This document shows positions 1-12,219 of a stretch of DNA of 64,000 nt, piece after piece. This stretch comes from Blasia pusilla (lineage: Eukaryota > Marchantiophyta > Marchantiopsida > Blasiales): assembly GCA_050084515.1 (NCBI GenBank), contig CM114271.1, positions 59,644,001 through 59,708,000 on the forward strand, in the 5' to 3' direction. Made by a program: the position numbers and the translations under genes. The notes below the pieces were generated by a model, which saw only the letters and a program-made list of their open reading frames with translations, was not told where the DNA came from and made no database searches. The stretch's first letter is position 1, and every line of letters begins with the position of its first letter.

Positions 1-437
1 TTGAAGATACTATAAAAGACTTACTTAGCATGCACCATGATAACAAGAATATATATAGAGTATCTTCTTGAATCGTTAAAAATTCTACAAAAGTTGTGCT
101 CACAATCATTGGCAAAGTTATACATTGATATTGATAGTGACTTATTGGTGAAGGAAAAACTAGAGGAAACAAGTGGAGATATTAACCTAGATGCCCCTTC
201 TCAAGGTAGCACGAAAATATATTAGTGCATCCATGAGACAGACATACCCAATGAATCCCCCATTCGCACCCCAACCCGTAATGTAGCCGAGCCATCACAT
301 ATTTTGTAGCCCGCATGAAACCCATGCAAGGCTCGTGGTAGGCCCGCAAGGTCATGGGGCCTCATTGGATAGGCTCGAGCCCGGGTAGGATGGACTTTGG
401 GCTTGGACATGGCACGCTTGAGCACGCAGGCCCCAAG
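1..437. other. Spacer, no gene recognised
   Basis: AT-rich at the left, then a GC-richer stretch from about 285 to 430 with repeated 'gcccgca'-type words similar to the middle of the repeat at 4002-4402. The short open frames here show no recognisable domain. Confidence 0.5.
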
Positions 438-708
438 GTTGCATATGGACAAAGTTCATTTCCGTTGACTACGTCCGTCCTATAGAAGGACTTATCCAAG
501 TGGGCCCCATCTCCCTCTTCTTTCTTATCCCCCCGCCTCCTCCCACTTGCCTTGGTGATCTACACTTTCTTGTTTCTTCCTCCTTCCATGCGTACCTCTG
601 CTCCCTCCCCTATGATTGCCTTCCACCATGAATAGTAAATGTGGGTCCCACATTTTGCAATTCATATTCATGGACATGTCCAAACTTGTGGGACTTTGTT
701 TGTGTGCA
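438..708. repeat. TIR-like dispersed repeat, copy 1
   Basis: It starts with gttgcatatggacaaagt, carries the block ttccgttgactacgtccgtc and ends near 'actttgtttgtgtgcat', which is an approximate inverted form of the start. The same ends and core words recur at 1229-1499, 4002-4402 and 17124-17215, and the whole interval aligns with the copy at 1229-1499 (shared pyrimidine-rich middle). It looks like a non-autonomous DNA transposon (MITE). I see no coding capacity and no certain target-site duplication. Confidence 0.5.
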
Positions 709-1107
709 TCCTTGCCCCTCTACTAGAGTAAAGAATTTTCATTTGTTATATTTGAAAAGAGTTTGCTCAGGGAGTATAGTAACCTTTCCATGTATTAAGT
801 ACTCGATTAAGTAGGATGATAAAAGGGCTAAAATAGTACAAATACCCATAGTATCATCAATGACTAAGTTGGATAAATCTACATTATTATGGGAGAGTGC
901 CCTTATAGGGATGCCATCTCTCCCGGTGACATTTGTCCTTTTTGACCTATAGGTAATTGACATGTGTGGCTCTTTCCGAGCCAAAGCATATATGTAAGCT
1001 CCTCTAAAAAGCATGAAATTTGTCTACTTGGGCTCTCTTTCATCTGTATAGAGCATGGACGTAGGCTATAGCTAGTTCTTATTACCAAGAACTATAATTA
1101 TTGAAAA
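709..1107. other. Spacer, nothing recognised
   Basis: AT-rich sequence with short frames on both strands that show no domain or signal peptide. Confidence 0.4.
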
Positions 1108-1228
1108 CTAGTATACAATCCGTGCCCTATACAGGACTAGTCATGCAACATATATATCTTTAAAACTATTTTCTTGCTGCTTGTGGTATGGAAACCTTTT
1201 TTTCTCTACTGTGTTGCCATGTGTCAAG
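1108..1228 (-). mobile_element. Helitron-like 3' fragment
   Basis: On the minus strand this ends in ...tatactag followed by T, like a Helitron 3' terminus (CTAG|T). It shares the words attttcttgctg and gccatgtgtcaag with the repeats at 5583-5758 and near 52460-52570. The opposite end (TCTATATTATTATT) is missing; the repeat at 1229-1499 lies exactly where it should continue, so it is a truncated copy. Confidence 0.3.
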
Positions 1229-1499
1229 TGTGGACAAAGTTCGTATCCGTGGACTTATGTCCGTCCTATGCAAGGACTTGTCCGTATGGGCCCCCATCTT
1301 TCCCTTCTTTCTTATTCTCCTTACTTGCCTTCGTGTCACATAATCACTCGTTTCTTCGTCCCTCCACCTCCACTTCCTCCTCACTCATTGCTCCTTTCAT
1401 CCTTGCATTTCCTTCCATCATGGACCCATGTTCGTAAACAAGTCCAGACTTGTCCGTCCATGTCTGTCCTAAGGAAGGACTTGTCCGTTTTTGTGCAAC
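1229..1499. repeat. TIR-like dispersed repeat, copy 2
   Basis: Begins tgtggacaaagttcgtatcc, has ggacttatgtccgtccta, and ends ggacttgtccgtttttgtgc plus aac. The end is a near inverted complement of the family start (GTTGCAT..GGACAAAGT). Between them is a pyrimidine-rich spacer homologous to copy 1. Same family as 438-708. Confidence 0.55.
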
Positions 1500-3341
1500 C
1501 ATGTTAGATACGTAAGGTGTAGAAAGGATACCAAATATGGCCAAAAGGTAAGTCCACATGAACTCTATTAATGTATGAAATATTAGTGGACACGCCAAGT
1601 GTGAAAAGAACATCAGATTTAGAGATCTGAAAATACGAGGAAATCTTTTCTAGAGACCATGAGATAGGCTAGGTGTGGAAGGATATCGGATCAGGAGGTT
1701 TGAATATTTGTAGGGATTTTTTGTGAGAGGTCATTGGATAGATGGGGAGTGAAAAGGATACTAGATCTATTAAATATGAAGAATCTAGAGGGAATTGGTG
1801 GAGTCAATTATTGGAGGCCCATAAGAACAAGCTAGTTGTTAAAAGATATTTGAATAGCTATAAGAAATATAGTGATTAAAAGATTGAGATCATACTACTT
1901 GGAGGAGCTCAGATATGGGCTTCATGCAAGGGATAAGCGTGCATGTTGGAAAATAACCAATGCGTGTATATGGAACATTAAAATAAATTCTAGAGAGAAT
2001 GAATAAGTAAAGCCAAAACTATAATAGTAGATATGTTCACACGAAAAGCTTAGAGAAAAGAAGCCAACTACACTTTCCTAGTATAGTTTTCCACCTTACA
2101 CTTATAATATCTTCCATTGTGTTGTTTTCATCGCAATTGTATTTTGGCATGCTTATTGTTTCCACAATTTAGAAATACCCAGTCGAGGTGAGGAATCCCT
2201 CTTTGGAGATTCAGTGCATATGTGAAGAGTGGTGATTCTTGAATGTATCATGTATCTTATTACATTGCAAAGTAAAAGGTTGTGTTTTTATATTATGATC
2301 CATTTTCACATTACAAGCATCATATAGGCATATAGTCTGAGTTAGTGAGTGTTTTTAGGAAGTTGGGTTAAGACCTCGGGTAAATGGGGATAAATCATTA
2401 AGTTGGTCAAATACAAAAGCCTCATGTAGAACTCAAAGAAGTTGATTATAGTTAAGAGGTGTAGATTGTAGGTGTGGGAATCTCATTGCCTCCTTTTGTT
2501 ACAAAGTAACTTTAGCATATCCATTTCCAAGTTACCCATGCATGTAGTAGGCTACGTATGGATTTTAGAAAATTCATTCAAGAAATAGAAAAAGTAAATT
2601 AGAAAAGATAAAGAATCATTAAAGAGGTTATCCCCGGTCTCCAAGAGAATTAGTAAACTATCTATACATTAATATCATGGATGTATGGGTTCTATCTCTA
2701 TATTGTTGTAGGATGATAAATTAATGAGAGAGCATCAAGTTCTTTTGTTGGATCAATAATTAGTGTTTTGCATTTTTTTTGTATTATCCCGATGCCTTCC
2801 ATACAAGTACAATTGCTCAGATTAATATTTATTGAAATTCTTTCTTAAACCATTGTATCTTTTTCTCAAGTCATGTTTCATCCCATTAAAAGGGATGATA
2901 AAAATTTGTAGTCCTGCAATTAAAGAATGATAGTAAGATACAATATAATATGATAAGATTTTCTCATAAAATTTAAAAAATATTTGAATGGAATGAAAAG
3001 TTAGTGAGTTAAATGAAAATTTTGATTTCCATTAATATTAGCATATCTAAAATATGTTTTTTGTGAGGGTTTAAACTAATTTTCAAAAAACATTTATGAA
3101 AGGGAATAAGAGATAGAGAGTTTTGAATATGAGAAGAGAGAAAGGGAACAATTGCAATAAGCTAGAAAGGGGATATATATATATATACATTTTCTAGACA
3201 AAACGGCCACAAGGAAAAAAAATATTTTAAATCAGTGAGGGAGATATGGATTTGGATGAGGTCATTGAGTCTATATACAGGGATAAAAAGAAGTGGGCCC
3301 TCTTTGGAGATATGATGAGGGCATATTACTGCCTACCCATT

Positions 3342-3344
<3 letters not shown>
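1500..3344. other. AT-rich spacer
   Basis: No coding region or RNA gene is recognised. A short AT dinucleotide run lies at about 3175-3187. Base composition is typical of decayed intergenic plant DNA. Confidence 0.5.

Positions 3345-3381
<37 letters not shown>
3345..3381. repeat. (AG)n microsatellite
   Basis: An uninterrupted AG dinucleotide tract of about 37 bases, read directly. Frames crossing it (RERERE / SLSLSL) are artefacts of the repeat. Confidence 0.95.
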
Positions 3382-3384
<3 letters not shown>

Positions 3385-4001
3385 ACAAGAGGAAATTAAG
3401 GAGATTGAATGACCCTGTGTTTTTTTGAAAAGAGAGGTAAGGAATTGGAAGGAATCTATCTCTCTAGAAAGACAAGAATGCATGGGTCCTATCCCAAGAG
3501 GTTGCATGTGGTCAAAGCCCATGTTAGTGGACTTGGAGTCTTGGTTAAATTCATGTATTTATGTTTTCCACATGCATATTTGATGGAAAATCCGTTTGAA
3601 TTATTGTAAATCCATGATAAGGATGGGAAAAAAATTCCACGGAAATGGGAAGCGAAAGTTTGTGATAATTTCCATTCTTCTGTTGCACATGCCATGGATG
3701 GACTTTCCATTTCTATGCAACCATAAGAGCTTGGGAGGGTCCTCTTGCCCGAGTATATTGCACAAGAACAAAAGTAGTAGCATACAAATATTATGCAATC
3801 TTGGTATTATTGTTCAAGTGTGAGACTCATAGAATTTTCCATTACGCCTAGAGATATTGAAGGATCCATTTTGGCATTCTTTGAGGTTGAAAATGAGATT
3901 TTGTACATAACAAACATATGGAAACATTAAGTCGGTAAAGTTTATTTTGGAAGATCAATCAAGGACCTTTAATTATCTAATAAGTGGGAATGAGTTTCAG
4001 A
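3382..4001. other. Spacer, nothing recognised
   Basis: Overlapping short frames on both strands here have no recognisable domain, and no other structure is visible. Confidence 0.4.
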
Positions 4002-4402
4002 GTTGCATACGGACAAAGTCTATATCCTCGGACTTATATATGTCTATCTTAGGGATGGACATGCCCATGCGGGCTTGGGTACCCGCGGCCCACACCTGAG
4101 CCCTTCCCTAAGCCTGTCGCTTAGACCCGAGCGGGCGAAACCCACACCCTTTTTGTTGCCCGCGCAGACCTCGTGGCACGCCCTTAGGGCGGGTTGGGGC
4201 TCTATTGGGCGGGCTCAGGCCCGCATAGGGTCCGCACACAGCGGACTCTGAGCCCATGCGGGCTAAGGAATGGGCCTTGCGTGGGCCAACCTACTCTCCG
4301 AGCCTAGGTCTACGCGACGGGCTCGACGGGTTTAGGGGCGGGTTTGGATGCGGGCCACGAGTACCCGAGCGGCATGTTTGAACTTGTCTGTTTCCGTGTA
4401 AC
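4002..4402. repeat. TIR-like dispersed repeat, copy 3 (GC-rich core)
   Basis: Starts gttgcatacggacaaagtc and ends acttgtctgtttccgtgtaa plus c, approximate inverted repeats of each other and of the family ends at 438 and 1499. The core (4060-4370) is strongly GC-rich with repeated 'gcgggctcaggcccgc'-type words and differs from copies 1 and 2. The core may be acquired sequence. Confidence 0.5.
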
Positions 4403-5582
4403 ATTGATGAGTTTCCGTTACGCGATTAGCTTATCGCTGAGCTAGTTCCTTGTCGGAGTGCCCAACGGTCTTTCAAGTACTGTACACACACCATGTATTG
4501 TGGTTTTTGCACTCCCTTACCAAACCAAGTAAATGAGATGAGAAAAGAATCACTTCATAAGAAATAAAATTTGGAAAATATTGATAACTAAAAGCCTTGG
4601 CAAAGGAAAATTCATTTGCGCACGCTACTCTTTATTTTGAAGGTGTTTCTATAGGAAAAACTCCTACCAAGTCATCTTCCATGATTTCCTCAACTTGAGT
4701 TTTCTATTAAATAATTTAAAAACATCCGAAACATATTATATCTAGTTTAGCCAATCCACGGAAAAAGCAGAATGGTTCCGTAATATTATAAGCTCCTAGT
4801 TTCTGGTTTTTTCGCATTTTTAATTTATAATAATAATATACATGCATTCATTTCTCTACACAAATATAAATATCGAAATCTCCATATAGTATGATTTCTC
4901 GCAGGAATATTAAACCAGCGGAGCAGTTGAATATTTTAAAATTTCTGAATATTTATTATATTTAATAATTTATCTTCTAAGATAAATTAAGTTGCACGGT
5001 TCGTACGACTTGGAGCCGCCCGCGGTATTTTCTTCTTTCGTTCCTATTCGCGAGAGAGAGTGGATACACTGAAAATGGTCGGAAGTGAAGCAGGAAAGGA
5101 ATCAAAGGATACGGCCATCGATATTGTCCCGGCTTGTATCAACTGCGCCAGGGCATATTTTAGGGTACAGTTGGAATGTTTCATAGCATAGTAAATATTG
5201 CGTGATGTAAGCCGTGTGCTACACCCTACGCTACTACTGTCGCTTTCGGCACGTGCATGCGTGCTTGCCAGGCTTGTCAGCAGTCAGGCGCCATGTGTCT
5301 CCGTCCGGGAGGGGGAAATAAACGGACGCGGTTTAACCCTAGGATTATTTTACCGGGACAAGTCCGGGGAAAAAGTGGTGGGGGAAGTTATTGTGGACCT
5401 CCAATAATGTAGAGGATTTTGCAATGAAATTCTCTACATTTTTCTTTCCCTAATTGTAGGAATTTTCCGTATTTCCAATTTTCATTCCGTAGGGGGTGAA
5501 AATTTTGTAGGAATTTTCATCCTTACAATTTTCTTCCCCTAATTGTATCATATGCTAAGGTGGTGATGCATTTATCGACATA
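4403..5582. other. Spacer, nothing recognised
   Basis: Mostly AT-rich, with a more GC-balanced patch at 5000-5400. No recognisable protein. Around 5410-5540 the words ttttcattcc / aattttc recur imperfectly. Confidence 0.4.
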
Positions 5583-5758
5583 CTAGTAAGGTGTTTGAAG
5601 AGCTTTCGCCTGTGACGGGATTAATGATGTTGCATACAAATTAAAATATTTTTCTTGTTGTTCGTAACATGTGAAACATTTTCTTGCTACCTAGTCGCCA
5701 CGTGTCGGATAGAAAGGTATTTGTAAATCAAGAAGGCACACTCCAATAATAATATAGA
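5583..5758 (-). mobile_element. Short non-autonomous Helitron
   Basis: Read on the minus strand, it starts TCTATATTATTATTGGAGTG directly after an A and ends ...CACCTTACTAG directly before a T, as expected for a Helitron (5' TC, 3' CTAG, inserted between A and T). A weak inverted repeat (gaagagctttc) lies near the 3' end. It is 176 bp and has no coding capacity. It shares sequence with fragments at 1108-1228 and 52198-52569. Confidence 0.5.
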
Positions 5759-8700
5759 TTTGCGTTATGAGCAAAGATGACCAAATTTCTCCCTCGCACC
5801 TGTTCATCATTGGGTTTTCTAACAAGAGGCTAAGTTGGTTAGCCTTGATCCCTCTCCAAAATTCTCACGTGGAATAAGAATAAACTTGTTATGTTCTCCT
5901 TTCTAACGTACAAGAGACTTTAACACAATGGATAATTACTCTCACTACAAATCGATAGGTTGCATGTTCGAATCTGCCTTGTGTGTTTCAATTTTTCCTA
6001 AGTGTCCCTCCCCGCTTAACCCGACTCTCACCTAACCTGAGGATGAATAAGCGCAAGGAGTTTCTTATGCAAAGACACATGAATATTGTATCACTGGATC
6101 TACTCACTAAGTAGTGATAAAAATTATACACTTAAAAAATTTCTACTATAATTAGTCACAGCTAGTTTCAAATCTAAGACTAATTCTAGCTTTTATGCAC
6201 ATAATTATATGCAAATAAACACTAGTTTTTGTACAAGAAACTAAAACTAGTACAAATCCTAGTGTAATACTACATTAAGTTTAAAAAAAACTAATAGATT
6301 TTTGTATCATTTACATCATATCCACATATCATCATAAATTACCAAATAAACATTCTACTCCTGTTATCCTACAAATAGGTATATGTAAGCTTGTATTAGA
6401 TTCCACGTCAAACTAGCCTAAATAATGACAAGGCTAACATCTAGTCGCAAAATAGCACACCTCAAGAAAGATAGATGTTCCATGTCATGCTATCAACATA
6501 GCACTTTGCAACCAATCCTTTGATACTAGGAATTGGCTAGTTGTATCTTAGTAGTAGGTATTCCACATAACTGCATATACTTGTAACTTCTAGTAGCTAC
6601 CAAGGCAAATGCTTCTAGTGCATGTTGATAGTAAACTAAAACTGAAAAGAGATAGTACTCATTTTAAAGTTAAAGTTATTTTTTAAATTTTAGTATAATT
6701 TAACTCCATTTTTTTTATAAAAAATCCAAATATAATATCTCAGTGACTACCAAATCGAGTATGCTGATCGTTAAACACATGATTCATTCCCCAAGAGGAT
6801 CACTCTTATCCCTAGAAAGATAAAGTTATCAAGAAAAAGTTGATTAATTCAAGAATTCTCTCCTCATTTACTCAAAGCTTATCTTGCCTTTTCTCTCACT
6901 CTCCGCAAAGTAGCATATCAATTTCCTCGATGAGATGTCTTCTCAAGTGAAAGAAGAGTAATATCTTCACGAATTGGAATTCTAATCTACAAGAAAGAAC
7001 TTCAAAGAGATCACAATGTATCGACGACTCTCCCTACTTTCAAAATTCAATCCGTCTTGGCAGGTAACTCTCTGTCTAACATATCTCATACATCCTACAC
7101 ACTGAACATTCCTTCTTTCTCAAGAATCCATCTTTGTACATTACTCACATTCTGTAGATCCAATAAGATACAAACTGGTATCTCCGCACTTCAGAATGGA
7201 GAAATGGAATACTCTCTATTTCATCAGAGACAAAAGGGCTCTAAGGTTGTATAAACTTAAGAAGGTACTTTCTCCTAAGCTCGGATCATTCATGCAGCAT
7301 AACTATACTTTCACTCGAATGACAATGTTTAGCTACGTTGAGTCTTCTCAAATACTAGCTTTTGTATAGCATAGTTTTGAGGTATGAAGCGGTTCTTTCT
7401 ACTCAGATAGCGAGTGGAATCTTTCTACCTACCTAATCAACACTCTATCTTGATTCTCTACTGATCCGTTAAACTCAATGTCGTACCCTTTCTGGCTTTC
7501 CCCCGATGATTGTGTCTTTTCTATTCTAACTAACTCTTATTGAACAATCTTCAGACCCCATGTTGTCTTTGTTAGGAAGGAGTTTCAGGCTTTATGAAGA
7601 GTATCTCTTCTTATTATTTGATATTCTTCAAAGTATCTTCGCTAACAAGTCTTCGCTACGAAGAAAAAGTGTCTTCGTCTTCTTTCTGTTATTCCATTGT
7701 CTTCACCTGCAAAGTCTTCTTAAATCTTCTTCTTCTTTTCTTATCTTCTACAGTCTTCTTCTTCTTCTTACTTCCGAAGTTCGTACAAATAAATTTCCAC
7801 ATTCCTCAAAGACAATTCCTTGTTCTTGCCAACCTCTTCATCTTCTCATTGGAGTTCAATTCACCTTACATATGCATATGTATGATCTTCTAGTCTGGTT
7901 CCTCTTTATTAATATGTACACTTCCCAAAAAAACTTTCTCTTTGCTCTTCATTCGTGCAGAAAATTACCCTAAACTAACGCAAAAGCTTACACAACTTCC
8001 TACTTAAAAAACTTCAAGAAAAGTATGTATCACACCATATTAAATAGATTATTAATTCAATGGTCCAATTTGTAAAATTATGCATCTTAATTCTATAGAA
8101 AACCTCCAAAACATTCAAAATTCATAGAAGCAACCTACACTCAGAACCCATACAATCTTGATGATGCAAATCCAAAATTTTGCCTCTATAGCCTTTGTCA
8201 CATCATAGTTAGTCAAGAGATAGAGTTCTACAGTTCTATTGTGTTAACAATGTAGAGAGTCAAGGACTTAGCAGATTGTTCAAGCATAATTTCTTCTTGA
8301 GTGATCGGATAAGGTTTGCGATAACTCCAATGCATCCAAATCAGCATTCGAGTCTATTAATTTTATATTTTGAGCAAGATAATACATTGGTCGAATCAAC
8401 GATCACCGCTAACTTTTGTGTGCATGTTATATTTTTGTGTTTTTTTGGGGAAAAAGTTGTTTTGACTCTTCCCACAGATATAAATATGAGGGACAAGGCT
8501 TTCACTTGCCATCTTTATCATGTTGAGTATTTGCAGCAGTCATCCTTTTAGGATTTTATAGGAGCTTGAGCATAGATTGAGTCCCAAAGCTCTTCTCCCT
8601 CTCCCAATGGAGAAGGGTGGATGTAGCTTGATATTCACATGTAGATTTGGGAGTAAAGTTGGCCATGTAAGTCACTTATACTTTGATTATGTTCTATGGT

Positions 8701-10537
8701 CTTGGTGTACATATATGAATATATTTTTGTATGTGTGTAGATCTACCTGTGTGTTGGAAAAATCGATAATGAATTTTGTGTGGATATGAACAATAATTTA
8801 GAATTTTGTAGCAATATGTATGCATAAACAGTGCTCTTATTGAGAGATTAGACACACCTAGAGTAAGCCCTATCCCTAACCACATTATCCACCCTTTTGG
8901 GGAATCGACTCAGTTGATGAAAATAGATGGATATGAGATAAATGATCTATTGGATAAAGAGTTTCAAATCTTTGTATAGAGAGTGCAAGGAAAATTTAGC
9001 CCCCAAAAATGTTTGAAATTTCATGGGAACCATATTTACTTCTTCAACCAAGCTTGGGATGGAGAGCAAGTACATTGGGGATCATATATCCAAGGATTAA
9101 TTTAACAATAGTTGGTCGAACTTTTGGATCAGAATGCGGTTTAGAGGTATAAGAATATCTAGATCAAAAGAATGGGAGTGATGTGGAGGAGTTGTAGAGC
9201 AACTTTCTCAATCAGAAATCTTGCCATTGATTAATGAAGATAGCTATCCAAGGAACAAGTGGATTTGTGGAAATAGAAACTCCTACTTAACGATCTATAG
9301 AATAAGAGGTTTGTCTAGATAGAGAAAAGAGTTGAAGAATTGACACTAGAGGTGGTAACAATGATTGAGGAAGAAGAACCAAATAACAAAGAATTTGCAC
9401 AACCGATAGAGGTTGTGGAAATTTTCTGAGACATGGAAGAATAAGCAAAGCTGAAGTGACTAAAAGAGACAATATAAGGGTTAGAAGACAAGTAGTTGGG
9501 GGGTTGATGAATATGATGATTGAGTAAGATGCTATGGCAAAGATTGAGGGATTGGAGTATGGTTTGGTATTGGATTTTTAGAATAATCAAATGCGGAATA
9601 AGATTAAGCGATAGAAGATAAATATTGGTAGAATAGAAGAGGGTAGAAATACAATGGATTTTTCTTTGTCATATGCAATAAGTATGATAGTTATGTTAGA
9701 GAAGAAGGTAGACAAGCATGATGTGAAAAAATTCATAAGAGATTGAATGAGAAAACTATAAATTTGAAGTTAGTTTGGTTAGCAACAAGATTTTAGAGAT
9801 CTCTATTTGAACTGGATATTTTTAGGAAGAGATGTGTTCGAAAGGAAATTCTTCAGGCATGGTGAAAAAGAGTACTTTGTATGTTTCCAAGAAGATCAAA
9901 CTTATTGATATAGAATATTCTTATGTGATTAAGCCTTTGGAGCATTAAGTCTTAATTTGTTAAGATTTGAGGATTTAGCCATAAGGGGATGAATACCAAT
10001 TATAGATGGAGTTCACAATCCTTAATTATAGAGGATCAAAAGGAGATTTATCAACATTGTAATTTGTTTCACGATTGATGTTGACATTATAAGTCGGATT
10101 AAGCTCTTTTGTGCTATAGAAGAACTCTCCTTAATTGAAGGTTTAGCTTCAAATACAATGTTAAGATATTTGCAAGAGTAATCTATGAAGAAAGAGAGAT
10201 TCCTTGATTGTGGGAACATCAATTGGCCAATTGGATGAAATAAAAGTTTCTAGCTCAAAGAAGTAAAATTAGATTTCCTAGCTTTGAAGAAAAAAAATGG
10301 TCATGTATAATCAAGTTTCCCTTATGAACAAATATCTTTGAGTGGAATTTACATTTAAATCTGTTAATTATGAGGTGTCATAAGCTTTCTACTTGGAGAT
10401 CTCAACTAGAATTTGACGATATGGATGTAAAGACGGGAGGATATGAAATACATGTCCTTGCATGATCGATGACGTTATCTCGTCTGGATTCAATTGAAAA
10501 TATTTTATAAAATATCTTGAAAGAGATTATAATTAGA
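5759..10537. other. AT-rich spacer with a pyrimidine-rich tract
   Basis: No coding sequence is confidently recognised. At 7594-7780 there is a TCTTC/CTT-rich tract that generates long but low-complexity Ser/Leu/Phe-rich frames. The short frame at 7057-7254 faintly resembles a copia-type pre-integrase region but lacks a decisive motif. From 8900 to 10300 many short frames on both strands show no domain. Confidence 0.4.
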
Positions 10538-10886
10538 TATAACCATCCTTTTTTAGTCATAGTTAAGTAAGAATCTATGAAATAAAGTGCACAAGTGGGA
10601 AAGAATCAACGAAAAAGAGAAAAGACAAGATACATGAGATAAAGATGAGAGTGAGGCCATAGGTTGGTGAAAATGAAGATAAGGATGAAGTTGGGGAAGA
10701 TGAGGTTGGGACATTAGAGTCCAAAAGAAATAATCTCATGCTATAAGAGTAGGACACGCGGCATAAGGATATGTAGAGCTAATTTGTCTTCATTGTACTT
10801 ATGTCTAAGTATATAAAAGAAGAGGAGAGGCTTCGAGGGGCATTCTACCTTTGAACAATTCTAGAGTGGTTCCATGAGCGGGAGAA
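10538..10886 (+). repeat. 5' LTR of the chromovirus
   Basis: It starts TATAACCATCC, where the 3' copy has TGTAACCATCC, and ends near tccatgagcggga. It aligns along its whole length with 13523-13906. The exact right end is uncertain by a few bases. Confidence 0.85.
10810..10818 (+). promoter_or_regulatory. LTR TATA box
   Basis: The sequence tatataaaa lies about 70 bases before the end of the 5' LTR; the 3' LTR has tatataaag at the same place (13832-13840). The position fits a pol II retrotransposon promoter. Confidence 0.55.
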
Positions 10887-10892
10887 TAAAAA

Positions 10893-10904
10893 TGGTATCA
10901 GAGC
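10893..10904 (+). promoter_or_regulatory. Primer-binding site (initiator Met tRNA)
   Basis: TGGTATCAGAGC is the standard plant retrotransposon primer-binding site, complementary to the 3' end of initiator methionine tRNA. It lies just after the 5' LTR. Confidence 0.9.
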
Positions 10905-11045
10905 AAGCTTGCTCTTCCAATGAGATTGGCTTATCCCTCTTGGAAGGATAACCAAGTAATGATACATTGTCGAGAGTTAGATAGATTGTTAGAGGTGGCT
11001 ATTGAGCTGCAATTAGAGTAAGAGAGAAGGATTGTTTTTCAGGTA

Positions 11046-12060
11046 ATGGATGGAGGAGGAGCAAGAATGGCTCCTAATTTCCCGTTTCTTCATCCGTTCA
11101 CCATCAAACTCTTATATGTATATATGGACATTTTGAATACTTAGTCATGCATTTGGTCTTACTAATGCACCTGCAACCTTTATGGGCCTACTGGATGATA
11201 TCTTTGGTTCATATTTAGACAAGTCTATCATTGTATTCTTAGATGATATCTCAGTCTATAATAAAACCATAGATGAGGATATAAATCATCTCCGAGAAGT
11301 CCTTCAAATCCTAAGAGAAAATGAGTTATATGCTAAAGCTTCAAAATGTGAGTTCGGTAAGACATAAGTTAATTATATAAGGGATCGAGTAAGCGCATAA
11401 TGTATTCAAGTGATGGATGAGAAGATGGAAGCGATCAAAAAATGGAGTGCTCTTGAGGATCAAACTCAATTGAAAAGTTTTCTAGAGTTAACAAGATTCT
11501 ATCGAATATTTGTCAAAGATTTTGCTTAAATTGCACAATCCTTGACGGGTTTACTAGGAAAGGACAAAAATGGAATTGGGGCACATCGCAAGAGATTTCT
11601 TTTCAATCATTTAAGGATTCGGATGCCCTGAACAAAGGCCCTATTTTGAAGTGGTATGATCCTAATCGACCCATCAAATTGGCCATAGATGCTTCAAATA
11701 CTAGCATTGGAGGAGTACTACAATAAGAATGGGAGGATGGATGACATCGTATTGCCTTCTTTTTCTCGCAAGCTATTTCCAGCGGAGCAAAACTACCATA
11801 CAACAAAGCGAGAAGAACTTGCTATTGTGTTGGCAACCAAACATTGGAAATATTACTTGGGTGATAAAGAGTTTGTGATGGAGACTGATCACACGCCCTT
11901 GGTCTACTTAGAGTCCCAAAAGCAGCTCTCCAAATGCCAAATTCGATGGGCAGAATGGAGATAACAATTCACCATGAAAATTATCTATGTGGAAGGAGAG
12001 AAGTAGTTGGCGCAAGCCCTAACTCGTATACCACAGATGAATAAAATGTCTGAAGTGAAG
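11046..12060 (+). pseudogene. Chromovirus RT and RNase H remnant
   Basis: After a start-like MDGGGARMAP at 11046 the sequence passes, across a frameshift near 11155, into the RT palm: [10 protein letters not shown], then FLDDI at about 11236-11250, the catalytic YVDD-type box. The RT connection follows with a stop and frameshifts (11365-11640). RNase H is visible from about 11675: LAIDAS, then the AEQNYHTTKREELAIV region, then METDHTPLVYL. The order matches Ty3/gypsy pol. Everything upstream of the RT palm is missing. It cannot encode an active enzyme. Confidence 0.85.
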
Positions 12061-12219
12061 ATTCACTCTAGTTGGTGGAAAAAGTTATCCATAGCCACAA
12101 AGGAGGATGAAGAAATTACAGTTGCTATTCAGACCAACAAAATACACAAGATTCAAGCATTGGTTTTCCATAAAGATAAAGTATAGATCCGAAAAAATCC
12201 ATATTTACGCGCTCAAGAA

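Noticed and set aside
3246-3522. Overlapping frames with RERERE or SLSLSL
   Set aside because: Products of the AG microsatellite.
7057-7254. Copia-like pre-integrase fragment
   Set aside because: Only a vague resemblance; no zinc-finger ligands or integrase core could be found nearby.
7560-7973. 137-codon plus-strand frame
   Set aside because: It runs through a TCTTC-rich tract, giving low-complexity Ser/Leu/Phe sequence with no domain.
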